Of a DNA stretch of 64,000 nt, positions 24,152-32,380 are shown one piece after another. The notes under the pieces are model-generated. The model had not been told where the DNA came from. It did not search any database and was given only the letters and a program-made list of their open reading frames with translations. The number at the start of each line of letters is the position of its first letter. Within the stretch, counting starts at the first letter, position 1. Where the stretch lies: positions 1 to 64,000 of the forward strand of contig SFGJ01000001.1 in the NCBI GenBank assembly GCA_004557655.1, given 5' to 3'. This stretch comes from Clostridiales bacterium. Lineage in GTDB: Bacteria > Bacillota > Clostridia > Oscillospirales > Oscillospiraceae. The translations under genes and the position numbers were made by a program.

Positions 24152-25447
24152 TCATTCCACAGCGGAGCGTTTGGGCCATCTTTCCTGGATGAGACTGGAT
24201 TTCAGACCTGTTTCATTGGGCTCAAAGCACTCAGCCAGAATCTCCCAACCCAGATCCAGCGCATCCTCCAGCGGAATATTCACCCGCAGGTCCATCAGCT
24301 TCGTTTCGAACAGATGACCGTATTTCAGCAGTTTCTCGTCCCATTCAGACATGGAAAAGCCCATGGATTTCTTCTCCAAGCTCTCCTTGTAGGCACTGTA
24401 AAGACGGATCATGGCGTCCATCAGTGCCCGATGATCGCTGCGAGTCTTGCCGTTGACATTCTGCTTCAGCCGGGACAGAGAACCAAATGGCTCAATATGT
24501 CCGTTTTTCAAATAGTACTGACCCTCGGTGATATAGCCGGTGTTATCAGGGACAGGATGGGTCACATCATCACCGGGCATGGTGGTCACGCCCAGAATCG
24601 TGATGGAGCCGGCGTCTTCAAAATCCACGGCCTTTTCATATCGGGCAGCCAGACAGCTATACAGATCGCCGGGATAGCCTCGGTTGGAGGGCACCTGTTC
24701 CATGGTAATGGCCATTTCCTTCTGTGCATCGGCAAAGTTGGTCATGTCCGTCAGCAGGACCAGGACTCTTCGGCCGGACAGCGCAAATTGCTCCGCAACA
24801 GCCAGCGACAGATCAGGCACCAGCGTACACTCCACGGTGGGGTCGGAGGCGGTGTGGATGAACATGACTGTGCGGCCCATGGCTCCGCTCTTTTCCAGTG
24901 TGTCACGGAAGAAAAGGTAGTCGTCGTACTTCAAACCCATGCCGCCCAGAACAATGACATCCACCTGGGCTTGCATAGCGATACGGGACAGGAGTTGGTT
25001 ATACGGCTCGCCGGACACGGAAAAGATGGGAAGCTTTTGACTCTCCACCAGGGTATTGAAGACATCAATCATGGGAATACCGGTGCGGATCATCTTATCG
25101 GGGACGATGCGCCGGGAGGGATTCACGGAGGGACCGCCGATGGGGATCATATTCTCCGTCAGGGCGGGTCCATTGTCACGAGGTACTCCGGCGCCGTCAA
25201 AGATACGGCCCAGCAGGTGATCAGAAAAGGACACCATCATGGGACGTCCCAAAAAACGGACCGGATCGGTGGTGCTGACACCCTGGGTGCCGCTGAATAC
25301 CTGCAGCGTCACCAGATCTTTGTTCAGTTTAATGACATTGGCGTAGCTATTGCCAACCAGGGCCAAATCGCCCAGACGGATACCGGAGGCCCGAACGGTG
25401 ACGACATTGCCAACAATGGATTCAATTTTTGTGTAAACTTTTTGCAT
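24152..25447 (-). CDS. ntpB: V-type ATP synthase subunit B (non-catalytic)
   Basis: A 431-residue regulatory subunit of the A3B3 hexamer. It starts MQKVYTKIESIVGNVVTVRA, contains GRIFDGAGVPRDNGP, PRFLGR-type contacts and SRIAMQAQVD, and lacks a Walker A motif, as expected. The gene follows subunit A with a 13-base gap. Confidence 0.96.
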   Translation of the reverse strand: MQKVYTKIESIVGNVVTVRASGIRLGDLALVGNSYANVIKLNKDLVTLQVFSGTQGVSTTDPVRFLGRPMMVSFSDHLLGRIFDGAGVPRDNGPALTENMIPIGGPSVNPSRRIVPDKMIRTGIPMIDVFNTLVESQKLPIFSVSGEPYNQLLSRIAMQAQVDVIVLGGMGLKYDDYLFFRDTLEKSGAMGRTVMFIHTASDPTVECTLVPDLSLAVAEQFALSGRRVLVLLTDMTNFADAQKEMAITMEQVPSNRGYPGDLYSCLAARYEKAVDFEDAGSITILGVTTMPGDDVTHPVPDNTGYITEGQYYLKNGHIEPFGSLSRLKQNVNGKTRSDHRALMDAMIRLYSAYKESLEKKSMGFSMSEWDEKLLKYGHLFETKLMDLRVNIPLEDALDLGWEILAECFEPNETGLKSSLIQERWPKRSAVE

Positions 25448-25460
25448 AATGACTCCTTCC

Positions 25461-27188
25461 TCAGCCCACGGTCTTACTCAGGTAAAAGTCCTTCAGCCGC
25501 TTTTCCTGAGCCTCGAACTCCGGCGAGCGGAACACGGTATTGTGCCAGTCCAAAAACTCCTGCCGGACCTGATTGAAGAAGGCACGGATCTCTTTCTTAT
25601 CTGCCAGAGTGAAATCACGATTCAGTACATCATAGAGCACATTAAACTCGTACACCTGGCGGTCGGGATCGCAGGCAGCATCAATGGGATCAAAGGAATT
25701 CTGCTGGAGATATACTGCATCCAGCAGCTCACCCTTTTGATAAACGATATAGTCCTCGGCAGAGGTTCCTTCCTCACCGATGACTTTCATCATCTGATTG
25801 ATCTCATTGCTGCGCTTTAGGATAGCGCGGGCCTGTTCCACCAGGTCCCTGTCCACCACGCCCCGGTATTTGGACCAGGAGTCAATGGGGTGGATGGCGG
25901 GATATTTGCGGGCATCGGAGCGCTCACGGGACAGGCCGTGGAAAGCGCCCACCACTTTCAGCGTGGCCTGAGTTACCGGCTCTTCAAAGTTGCCGCCGGC
26001 GGGAGATACGGTGCCACCGATGGTGACAGAGGCGATCTTGCCGTTCTTAAGACGGACCTTGCCAGCGCGCTCGTAGAAGGAGGCAATGACAGATTCCAGA
26101 TAGGCGGGGAAGGCCTCTTCACCGGGTATCTCTTCCAGACGGCCGCTCATTTCGCGCATGGCCTGGGCCCAGCGGCTGGTGGAATCAGCCAGCAGCAGCA
26201 CGTCCAGACCCATTTGACGGTAATACTCGGCCAAAGTCACGGCGGTATACACCGATGCCTCACGGGCGGCAACGGGCATAGAGGAGGTGTTGCAAATAAT
26301 AATGGTGCGCTCCATAAGAGAGCGGCCTGTGCGGGGGTCGATCAGCTCGGGGAACTCTGTCAGCACCTCCACTACCTCACCGGCACGCTCGCCGCAGGCG
26401 GCCACAATGACGATATCCACGTCGGCATTCTTTGCCTCCATATGCTGCAGCACGGTCTTTCCGGCGCCGAAGGGGCCGGGTACACAGAAAGTGCCGCCCT
26501 TGGCCACCGGCAGGAAGGTATCAATGCAGCGTATTTTGGTTACGAGAGTATCGTCGGGGCGCAGGCGCTCCTCATAGCAGCGTATGGGCTGCTTTATAGG
26601 CCAGGAGAAGACCATGGAAAGCTCTTTTTCCTCGCCCTTGTCATTTTCCAGCACCGCCACGGTGTCCCGGACGTTATACACGCCCTTTTCCCGGATGGAT
26701 TTCACCCGCCACTCGTCCTTCATATCGAAGGGAACCATGATCTGATGGCTGAACAGTCCTTCGGGCACACTGCCCACCGCATCGCCGGCAGTGACAAGGT
26801 CACCGGACCTCACCAACGGAGTGAACTCCCAATCCCGGTCGGGGATGGGATCCAGATATACACCCCGCTCCAGGAAGAAGCCACACTTTTCTGCCAGCTT
26901 GGGCAGCGGATTCTGCAGCCCGTCAAACACCTGGGTCAGCAGACCGGGGCCCAGCTCAACGCTCATCAGGTCGCCGGAGAGCTCAACCTTGTCGCCAACC
27001 CGGATGCCGCCTGTCATTTCGTAGATCTGCATACTGGCTGTGTCGCCGTTGACGCGAATGACCTCGCCCTTGAGCCGTTCGCCCTCCACCAGGACATAGC
27101 CCACCTCGTTTTTTCGCACGGAGCCGGAAAAGGTGGCGGACACCAGATTCCCGTTCACTCCGGTCACAAATCCTGTTACTTTGTCCAT
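25461..27188 (-). CDS. ntpA: V-type ATP synthase subunit A (catalytic)
   Basis: A 575-residue catalytic subunit with Walker A GPFGAGKTV near residue 235, CGERAGEVVEVLTEFPEL, the DSTSRWAQAMREMSGRLEE region and the V/A-type non-homologous insertion after residue 110. Length and order match bacterial V/A-ATPases. It hydrolyses or makes ATP coupled to ion flow through K and I. Confidence 0.97.
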   Translation of the reverse strand: MDKVTGFVTGVNGNLVSATFSGSVRKNEVGYVLVEGERLKGEVIRVNGDTASMQIYEMTGGIRVGDKVELSGDLMSVELGPGLLTQVFDGLQNPLPKLAEKCGFFLERGVYLDPIPDRDWEFTPLVRSGDLVTAGDAVGSVPEGLFSHQIMVPFDMKDEWRVKSIREKGVYNVRDTVAVLENDKGEEKELSMVFSWPIKQPIRCYEERLRPDDTLVTKIRCIDTFLPVAKGGTFCVPGPFGAGKTVLQHMEAKNADVDIVIVAACGERAGEVVEVLTEFPELIDPRTGRSLMERTIIICNTSSMPVAAREASVYTAVTLAEYYRQMGLDVLLLADSTSRWAQAMREMSGRLEEIPGEEAFPAYLESVIASFYERAGKVRLKNGKIASVTIGGTVSPAGGNFEEPVTQATLKVVGAFHGLSRERSDARKYPAIHPIDSWSKYRGVVDRDLVEQARAILKRSNEINQMMKVIGEEGTSAEDYIVYQKGELLDAVYLQQNSFDPIDAACDPDRQVYEFNVLYDVLNRDFTLADKKEIRAFFNQVRQEFLDWHNTVFRSPEFEAQEKRLKDFYLSKTVG

Positions 27189-27206
27189 TTTAATTCTCCT
27201 GTTTCG

Positions 27207-27728
27207 TTATAGACTGGAAATCTGCTGCCGGATGCTGTCCATCAATCCGTCAAAAGCCTGTTTGCCCCGGTCATACCGAAAGCCACGCTGGCGCTCCAGC
27301 AGTTGAAGTTTCATGGCGTAGCCATACAAGGCGCGCTCATCAAAGTTGTGCAGACCTATCATGTCATCCAAACGGCGAAATTCCAGATCCAGTAAAAGCC
27401 GTTCGCCCTCCAGCGGATTTTCGGCATTTACCGCTGCTGTCACCGTCTGCACGATTCCGACATCCCGGTCGGAGGGAATGGAACAGGAACGGCCCAGTTT
27501 CAAATTCCGCTGATAGGTCAATTCCCGGGAAAGGGAACGGTAAAACTCCGCCCATTCCGACAGGAGGGGACCCCTGCATGAGCGCACCGTTAGATCCTCC
27601 AGAGTTTTATACACACCACTGCTTACCGCAGATTTGCACATGGATAGAAAGGAAGCATAGTCTATGGGCGGCTCACCCTGCGTCCGCAGCATGGGTAGGC
27701 TGGAGATCAGATAGTAGTAGGAAGCCAC
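27207..27728 (-). CDS. DUF2764 protein in the V-ATPase operon
   Basis: A 173-residue protein starting with GTG (GGAGGTG upstream) and the family signature ASYYYLISSLPML...PPIDYASFL. DUF2764 genes occur in V-ATPase operons of the Bacteroides/Treponema type, between subunits E and A. It stands where subunit C would be in the Thermus/Enterococcus order and is mostly helical, so it probably acts as the C-like connector between stalk and ring (inference). No separate C or F gene is present here. Confidence 0.82.
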   Translation of the reverse strand: MASYYYLISSLPMLRTQGEPPIDYASFLSMCKSAVSSGVYKTLEDLTVRSCRGPLLSEWAEFYRSLSRELTYQRNLKLGRSCSIPSDRDVGIVQTVTAAVNAENPLEGERLLLDLEFRRLDDMIGLHNFDERALYGYAMKLQLLERQRGFRYDRGKQAFDGLMDSIRQQISSL

Positions 27729-27739
27729 AGGGCACCTCC

Positions 27740-28300
27740 TTACAGGCGCATATCCCGGAAGAAAGGCATGAGCATCTGCGCAATCTCCTCATCGGAGCAG
27801 TCAAAATAACCGGTTCCGTCCTTTGCGGCCAGACGGAAGCCTGCTCCCACCTTCTTGGAGGGACGGATCTCCAACCCGTTTTTCAGCTCCTGAGCCAGCT
27901 CCTGACGGATACTGTCTGTTACCTGACCTATTTCCACGGAGTATGCCGAAACATCCTCGCCCTGCACAGCGGCGCGGATGAGGACCGCCAGAGCCTGCTG
28001 GTCCAGCGCCTTATGCACATCGGCAGCCAGAATCTTTTCGAATTCTGTCTGAATCTCCTGGCGGAACGCCAGTACTGCGTCACGCTTGGCCTGCTCGGCG
28101 CTGAGACGGGCACTGTTTTTAAATACCTCAATCTCGGCATTGGCATCCTGACGAAGTTTGTCCGCTGCAGCCTTTGCATCAGCTATGATGACATCTGCCT
28201 GCTTTTTTGCATCGGATAAAATGGCAGCGGCCTCTTTGTTGGCACTGTCAATACCGTCCTTTTTAATGGAAGAAACAAGGTCCTGAATTTGAAGTTCCAT
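27740..28300 (-). CDS. ntpE: V-type ATP synthase subunit E (peripheral stalk)
   Basis: A 186-residue protein with a long Ala/Lys/Glu-rich N-terminal coiled coil (about 1-100, e.g. ILSDAKKQADVIIADAKAAA) and a globular C-terminal domain. This is the E-type peripheral stalk. The ATG at 28300 has AAGGTG upstream; a longer frame reaching 28381 would overlap the -10 and -35 boxes. First gene of the operon. No G/H partner gene is seen. Confidence 0.88.
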   Translation of the reverse strand: MELQIQDLVSSIKKDGIDSANKEAAAILSDAKKQADVIIADAKAAADKLRQDANAEIEVFKNSARLSAEQAKRDAVLAFRQEIQTEFEKILAADVHKALDQQALAVLIRAAVQGEDVSAYSVEIGQVTDSIRQELAQELKNGLEIRPSKKVGAGFRLAAKDGTGYFDCSDEEIAQMLMPFFRDMRL

Positions 28301-28352
28301 ATTGTTCACCTTCTTCTTTGGATTTTGCTGATAGTTCTGTGCATATGCATAT

Positions 28353-28381
28353 ATTATAAAACTATTGTTTGTAGGTTGCAA
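28353..28381 (-). promoter_or_regulatory. V-ATPase operon promoter
   Basis: On the minus strand TTGCAA (28381-28376), 17 bases, TATAAT (28358-28353). Confidence 0.8.
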
Positions 28382-28429
28382 GGGTTTTTATCAGTTGAGC
28401 TATTTAAATTGTTGAATTATCTATGTAAG

Positions 28430-28463
28430 AAGTTACCGGCTCTCAAATGAGGGCCGGCAACTT
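28430..28463 (-). terminator. Hairpin after the TRAP permease gene
   Basis: A 15-base stem with two mismatches (28430-28444 with 28449-28463) and an AAAT loop. The T-run on the minus strand is weak, but the position between the permease stop and the V-ATPase promoter fits a terminator. Confidence 0.6.
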
Positions 28464-28490
28464 TTACATGGTAAGAAATGGGGGAGGGGA

Positions 28491-30533
28491 TCACGCCGCT
28501 GCGGCGGTAGACTTTTTGTTGGAAAAGTACTGGAACAGCACTACGCAACCAACGGCCACAAGGCCAACAGCATCGGAGATCAGACCGGGAACCATCATGC
28601 CCAGACCACCTGCCACTAATAAAAGACGCAGTACCATGGGAATCTTACGGAACAGATAACCATTTAAAGCAGAGGCCACGCCGAACAGACCAAGCAGAGC
28701 CGTGAAAGCAATCAGAAGTACATCGTACCAGCCGTTCACGCCCACAAAAAGCATCTCGGAATTGTAGGCAAATATGTATGGCACGATGAATGCCGCAATG
28801 GCCAGCTTTGTGGCGTTGATACCTGTTTTCATAGGATTGGATTTAGCGATGGCCGATCCCGCGTACGCAGCCAGAGCCACAGGGGGTGTGATATCTGCCA
28901 CAATACCAAAATAGAACACGAAGAAGTGTGCAGCTACGACCGGGAAGCCCAACTGCACCAGAATGGGGGCGCAAGTGGAGGCCATGATGCAGTAGTTGGC
29001 GGTGGTGGGAACGCCCATGCCCAGCACGATGCAGCACAGCATAGTCAGAACAAGGCCGATAATGGTGGCGTTGCCGGCCACGGAAACAATGGCGTTGATG
29101 AGAATGGAGGCAAGACCGGTAACGGTGATGCAACCGGCGATCATGCCGGCCATGGCGCAGGCCACAGCCACGGTGATAGCGCCCTTTGCACCGGCCATCA
29201 GGGCGTCAATGGCGGAGATAATGGAAGCCTTCACAGTCTTACCCAGGGCCTTGCCAAAGCTCATTTCCTTGTTTTTTTCCACAAGCTGATGGATGAAGCC
29301 AATGATAAAGGCCGCCAGAATGGACAGCGCCGCGGAGAAAGCCATGGTCTTTGCGCCGGAGGAAACCAGCCAGACCAACAGCACCAGAGGCAGGATCAAA
29401 TAAAAATTCTTCAGCAGAAAACTCCACTTGGGCAGGTCTGCGCGGGCGATACCCTTTAAACCCAGCTTTTTTGCCTCCAGGTGGACGGCGATGAAGATGC
29501 CGGAAAAATACAAAACAGCGGGAAGGATAGCCTTTACGGCGACCTCGGCATAGGGCAGGTCCATATACTCCGCCATGAGGAAGGCGGCGGCACCCATAAT
29601 GGGGGGCATGATCTGGCCGCCGGTAGAGGCGGCGGCTTCCACAGCTCCGGCAAATTCCGGCTTGTAGCCGGTCTTTTTCATCATGGGGATGGTGACGGAA
29701 CCGGTGGTCACTGTGTTGCCGACAGAGGAGCCGGACACCATGCCGCACAGAGCGGAAGAAATGACAGCCACCTTAGCGGGTCCGCCGCTGGACCATCCGG
29801 CCAGACGGTTGGCCAGAGAAATGAAGAAGTTTGCGATGCCGGTGCGTTCCAGGAAAGCGCCGAAGATGATGAACAGCACAATGTAGGTAAAACACACATT
29901 GATGGGTGTGCCTATGACACCGGAGGTGGTGTAGAACAGCTTGTATACGACATTTTTCAGCGCGTTGAAGAAGCTGGGATTGTAGCTGAGCTGGTTATAA
30001 AAGGTATAGACCAGCAGAGCGGCTACAACGCACAGAATGGGAATACCCACGCAACGGCGGCACAGCTCCACCAAAACCAGTATTCCGATGACACCGATCA
30101 CCACATGGACCGTCTGGATACGGGTGGCCAGCTTAATGATGGGCAATGCGTTGGCCGCGAAATAGAAAAAGCACGCCGAACCTATCACCATCAAGGCAAT
30201 ATCGTACCAAGGCATACTGTTGACACGGACATGGTCCTTTTTGGCGGGATAGGTAAGGAAACCCAAAATTATGATGCATCCCACAAACAGAGTCAGACGC
30301 ACCTCGGGTAATGCTGTGGAGAACAGGGTCATATAGAGGCAATACAGGGAGAAAATGGACATGATCACCGTGATTATGATTTTGGGTGTGCCTTCCCAGA
30401 CACGGGTGGCGGATTCGCGGTCATATTTGCGCATGACCTCATCCAGATCGGTCTCCGTGTCGCCGCCGTTTTCGGTGGCGGGCGCGGTGTTGACCGCGGG
30501 AGCCGGCTGTGCATTTTTTTTAAAGATGCTCAA
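28491..30533 (-). CDS. TRAP transporter fused 4TM/12TM permease
   Basis: A 680-residue DctQ-DctM fusion as used with TAXI-type binding proteins. The N-terminal cytosolic tail (about 1-45, Ala/Pro rich) is followed by the four-helix DctQ-like part and the twelve-helix DctM-like carrier with GSSVGNTVTTGSVTIPMMKK, TGGQIMPPIMGAAAFLMAEY and GMGVPTTANYCIMA. Uptake is driven by a Na+ or proton gradient. The start is TTG at 30533, with AAGGAGG nine bases upstream. It lies after its binding-protein gene; the substrate is unknown (TAXI systems often take C4-dicarboxylates, glutamate or related acids). Confidence 0.93.
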   Translation of the reverse strand: MSIFKKNAQPAPAVNTAPATENGGDTETDLDEVMRKYDRESATRVWEGTPKIIITVIMSIFSLYCLYMTLFSTALPEVRLTLFVGCIIILGFLTYPAKKDHVRVNSMPWYDIALMVIGSACFFYFAANALPIIKLATRIQTVHVVIGVIGILVLVELCRRCVGIPILCVVAALLVYTFYNQLSYNPSFFNALKNVVYKLFYTTSGVIGTPINVCFTYIVLFIIFGAFLERTGIANFFISLANRLAGWSSGGPAKVAVISSALCGMVSGSSVGNTVTTGSVTIPMMKKTGYKPEFAGAVEAAASTGGQIMPPIMGAAAFLMAEYMDLPYAEVAVKAILPAVLYFSGIFIAVHLEAKKLGLKGIARADLPKWSFLLKNFYLILPLVLLVWLVSSGAKTMAFSAALSILAAFIIGFIHQLVEKNKEMSFGKALGKTVKASIISAIDALMAGAKGAITVAVACAMAGMIAGCITVTGLASILINAIVSVAGNATIIGLVLTMLCCIVLGMGVPTTANYCIMASTCAPILVQLGFPVVAAHFFVFYFGIVADITPPVALAAYAGSAIAKSNPMKTGINATKLAIAAFIVPYIFAYNSEMLFVGVNGWYDVLLIAFTALLGLFGVASALNGYLFRKIPMVLRLLLVAGGLGMMVPGLISDAVGLVAVGCVVLFQYFSNKKSTAAAA

Positions 30534-30580
30534 GGGGAACGCCCTCCTTTATTTGGGGATGCTTTGTTATAGACAGTGAG

Positions 30581-30608
30581 GACTACGGCGGGGAAACCCG
30601 CCGTAGTC
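30581..30608 (-). other. Intercistronic GNRA-loop hairpin between binding protein and permease
   Basis: A perfect 12-bp stem GACTACGGCGGG/CCCGCCGTAGTC; the loop is GAAA on the plus strand and TTTC on the transcribed minus strand. No T-run follows, so it is better read as an mRNA stabiliser that raises binding protein over permease than as a terminator. Confidence 0.65.
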
Positions 30609-30638
30609 TTCACATATTGTTATAGCAGAAATTATGGA

Positions 30639-31637
30639 TTACTTGGCGAAATATACATCCTTGGCGATGACCGTCTTGGAATAGTAGTCAGAGTTTGCCA
30701 GCAGTGTAGTGACATGTTCATCATCCAGAGAAACAAGACCCACATCCTTGGTGGTTGCCAAATCGGTGATTGCGGTAGTGGGAGCGCCTGCAACGATGAA
30801 GGCGGCGTCAATCTTACCATCCTTCAGGGCATCGGCGCTGTCGCCGAAGGATTGATAGGTGGGCTTGATGTCATTTTCGGTCAGACCATATACACCCAGC
30901 ACATCAACAGCGTTAAAGTACACGCCGGAGCCTGCAGCGCCGATAGACACATTCTTGCCCTTCAGGTCAGCCACAGTCTTAATGCTGGGATCCACGGTTA
31001 CAATCTGCACCTGCTCCATATACAGAGCGGCAACAGTGGAGAAGCCGTCGATCTTTGTATCAAAAAGGTTCGTGCCGGTGTAGGCATAGGCCATCACGTC
31101 AGACTGGCAGAAGGCCAGCTCGGCATTGCCGGCTTCCAGCTCTTCAACGTTGGACTTAGAGCCGTTGCCTACCAAACCCACAACATTGACGCCCGCGTTG
31201 TTGGTGGCGTGCTGGGCAATGACACTGCCAAAGGCATAATAGGTGCCGGACTCACCGCCGGTTACAAAGCGGAGGTTGCGGGACGCACCGGTGCCTGCCC
31301 CGTCCTTGACTGCAACAGTAAAGCCTTTCTCGGCAAAATACTTGGCTGCGCCGGGATGGTAGGGCACGGAGGTGACGGAAGCACCGTACTCCAAGCTCAA
31401 CTCGCCGTACTTGGCGTGGCTGCTGGTCAGGTTTGCGGCATTATCAAAAATGTCAGCCACGAAATTATATACATCGGCCTCGGCTACATCATCGCGGGCA
31501 AGAATAACCGCGCCGACCGCAACGGTAGTAGTATCCGTATGCTCAAAATTAGCGGGTTCACCGTCATCCTTGCTGCCGCAGGCAAACAGGCTCAGGGCAA
31601 TAACAAGAGCCAGAATCAGTGCAAAAAATCTTTTCAT
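30639..31637 (-). CDS. TAXI-type TRAP solute-binding lipoprotein, circularly permuted
   Basis: A 332-residue extracytoplasmic lipoprotein. The signal peptide ends in the lipobox LFAC (Cys20). Residues 121-332 carry the normal TAXI start (NLRFVTGGESGTYYAFGSV), GLVGNGSKSNVEEL, YMEQVQIVTVDPSIKTVADL and GAAGSGVYFN, but stop at YYSKTVIAKDVYFAK. The block that usually follows that point (TVAVGAVILARDDV...SVPYHPGAAKYFAEKG) lies instead at residues 36-111, behind the lipobox, joined by a linker DGAGTGASR (112-120). All blocks are present once. The second of two adjacent ATGs (31637) fits the AAGGAG spacing better; 31640 is possible. Confidence 0.9.
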   Translation of the reverse strand: MKRFFALILALVIALSLFACGSKDDGEPANFEHTDTTTVAVGAVILARDDVAEADVYNFVADIFDNAANLTSSHAKYGELSLEYGASVTSVPYHPGAAKYFAEKGFTVAVKDGAGTGASRNLRFVTGGESGTYYAFGSVIAQHATNNAGVNVVGLVGNGSKSNVEELEAGNAELAFCQSDVMAYAYTGTNLFDTKIDGFSTVAALYMEQVQIVTVDPSIKTVADLKGKNVSIGAAGSGVYFNAVDVLGVYGLTENDIKPTYQSFGDSADALKDGKIDAAFIVAGAPTTAITDLATTKDVGLVSLDDEHVTTLLANSDYYSKTVIAKDVYFAK

Positions 31638-31698
31638 CATTACTCTCCTTTTTCAATTTGCATCCTCATTTTCCGCAGTATCGGATTGTTGTACTGCT

Positions 31699-31727
31699 AT
31701 TGTAGCGCACTTCGTCCGATTTTGCAA
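31699..31727 (-). promoter_or_regulatory. Promoter of the TRAP-TAXI operon
   Basis: On the minus strand TTGCAA (31727-31722), 17 bases, TACAAT (31704-31699). Confidence 0.65.
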
Positions 31728-31729
31728 GA

Positions 31730-32050
31730 TGTTCTTTTGCTTTTTTTATTATTGAGCAGTTTTATTGATTATCGGCTTTTTTATATTCTCATCAAAATAA
31801 TTCAATTCCTAAATTGATTTTTTAGAATTCATTAAAAATATTAGAATTTTTTGTTTAATATTTCGCATTCTTTTTTGCCAACTTTCTTTCAAAATTTTGC
31901 AAAAAAATGAAGGGAATCTTGCAAATAAGATGTGAGGTGGGGCATAAGGAGAGAATGATTGGTTTGATGATTAAATAATCGTCTCGTGCATAATAGCGGG
32001 ATGAAATGACTCGGAATCGAAGGCTGTATTAGCGTAAATGCGGCGGATTT
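31730..32050. other. AT-rich intergenic stretch without a recognised gene
   Basis: About 320 bases between the TRAP promoter and the valS promoter. It is rich in A/T runs, and I see no open frame with a ribosome site, no tRNA and no clear terminator pair. It separates two divergent units. Confidence 0.6.
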
Positions 32051-32054
32051 GCTC

Positions 32055-32083
32055 TTGACTTTCGACTGGGGATACAGTAAAAT
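32055..32083 (+). promoter_or_regulatory. valS promoter
   Basis: TTGACT (32055-32060), 17 bases, TAAAAT (32078-32083). Confidence 0.7.
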
Positions 32084-32089
32084 GCCACT

Positions 32090-32350
32090 ATATTGTAAGA
32101 GATGATGATGATGGAGAGTAGTACTCCCACACTGGATGCCAAGAGAGAAAGCGGTCGGTGTAAGCTTTCGTGACAGCGGGGAGGAAGTCGCTCCGGAGTT
32201 CTGCCGCCCAGCTCACGTAAGCGGCAGCGGTTTACCTCCGTTATGGGTCTCGAGTGCGGAGAATGAATCTCTGAACACAGGTGGTACCACGGACTGTAAC
32301 TATAGTTCGCCCTGTTTTGCTTCACGGCAGGACAGAGCGGGCTTTTTGTT
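32090..32350 (+). promoter_or_regulatory. T-box leader of valS
   Basis: The T-box element AGGTGGTACCACG lies at 32279-32291. A structured stem I region containing the AGTA and GAGAGAAAGCGG segments lies upstream (about 32100-32200). The terminator is an imperfect hairpin starting near 32309 (CTGTTTTGC with GCAGGACAG) and ending in T5 at 32343-32347. Valine specificity is inferred from the gene downstream; the specifier triplet was not resolved. Confidence 0.9.
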
Positions 32351-32380
32351 TTGCCGAATTTCGGAAAAGGAGAGTACACT

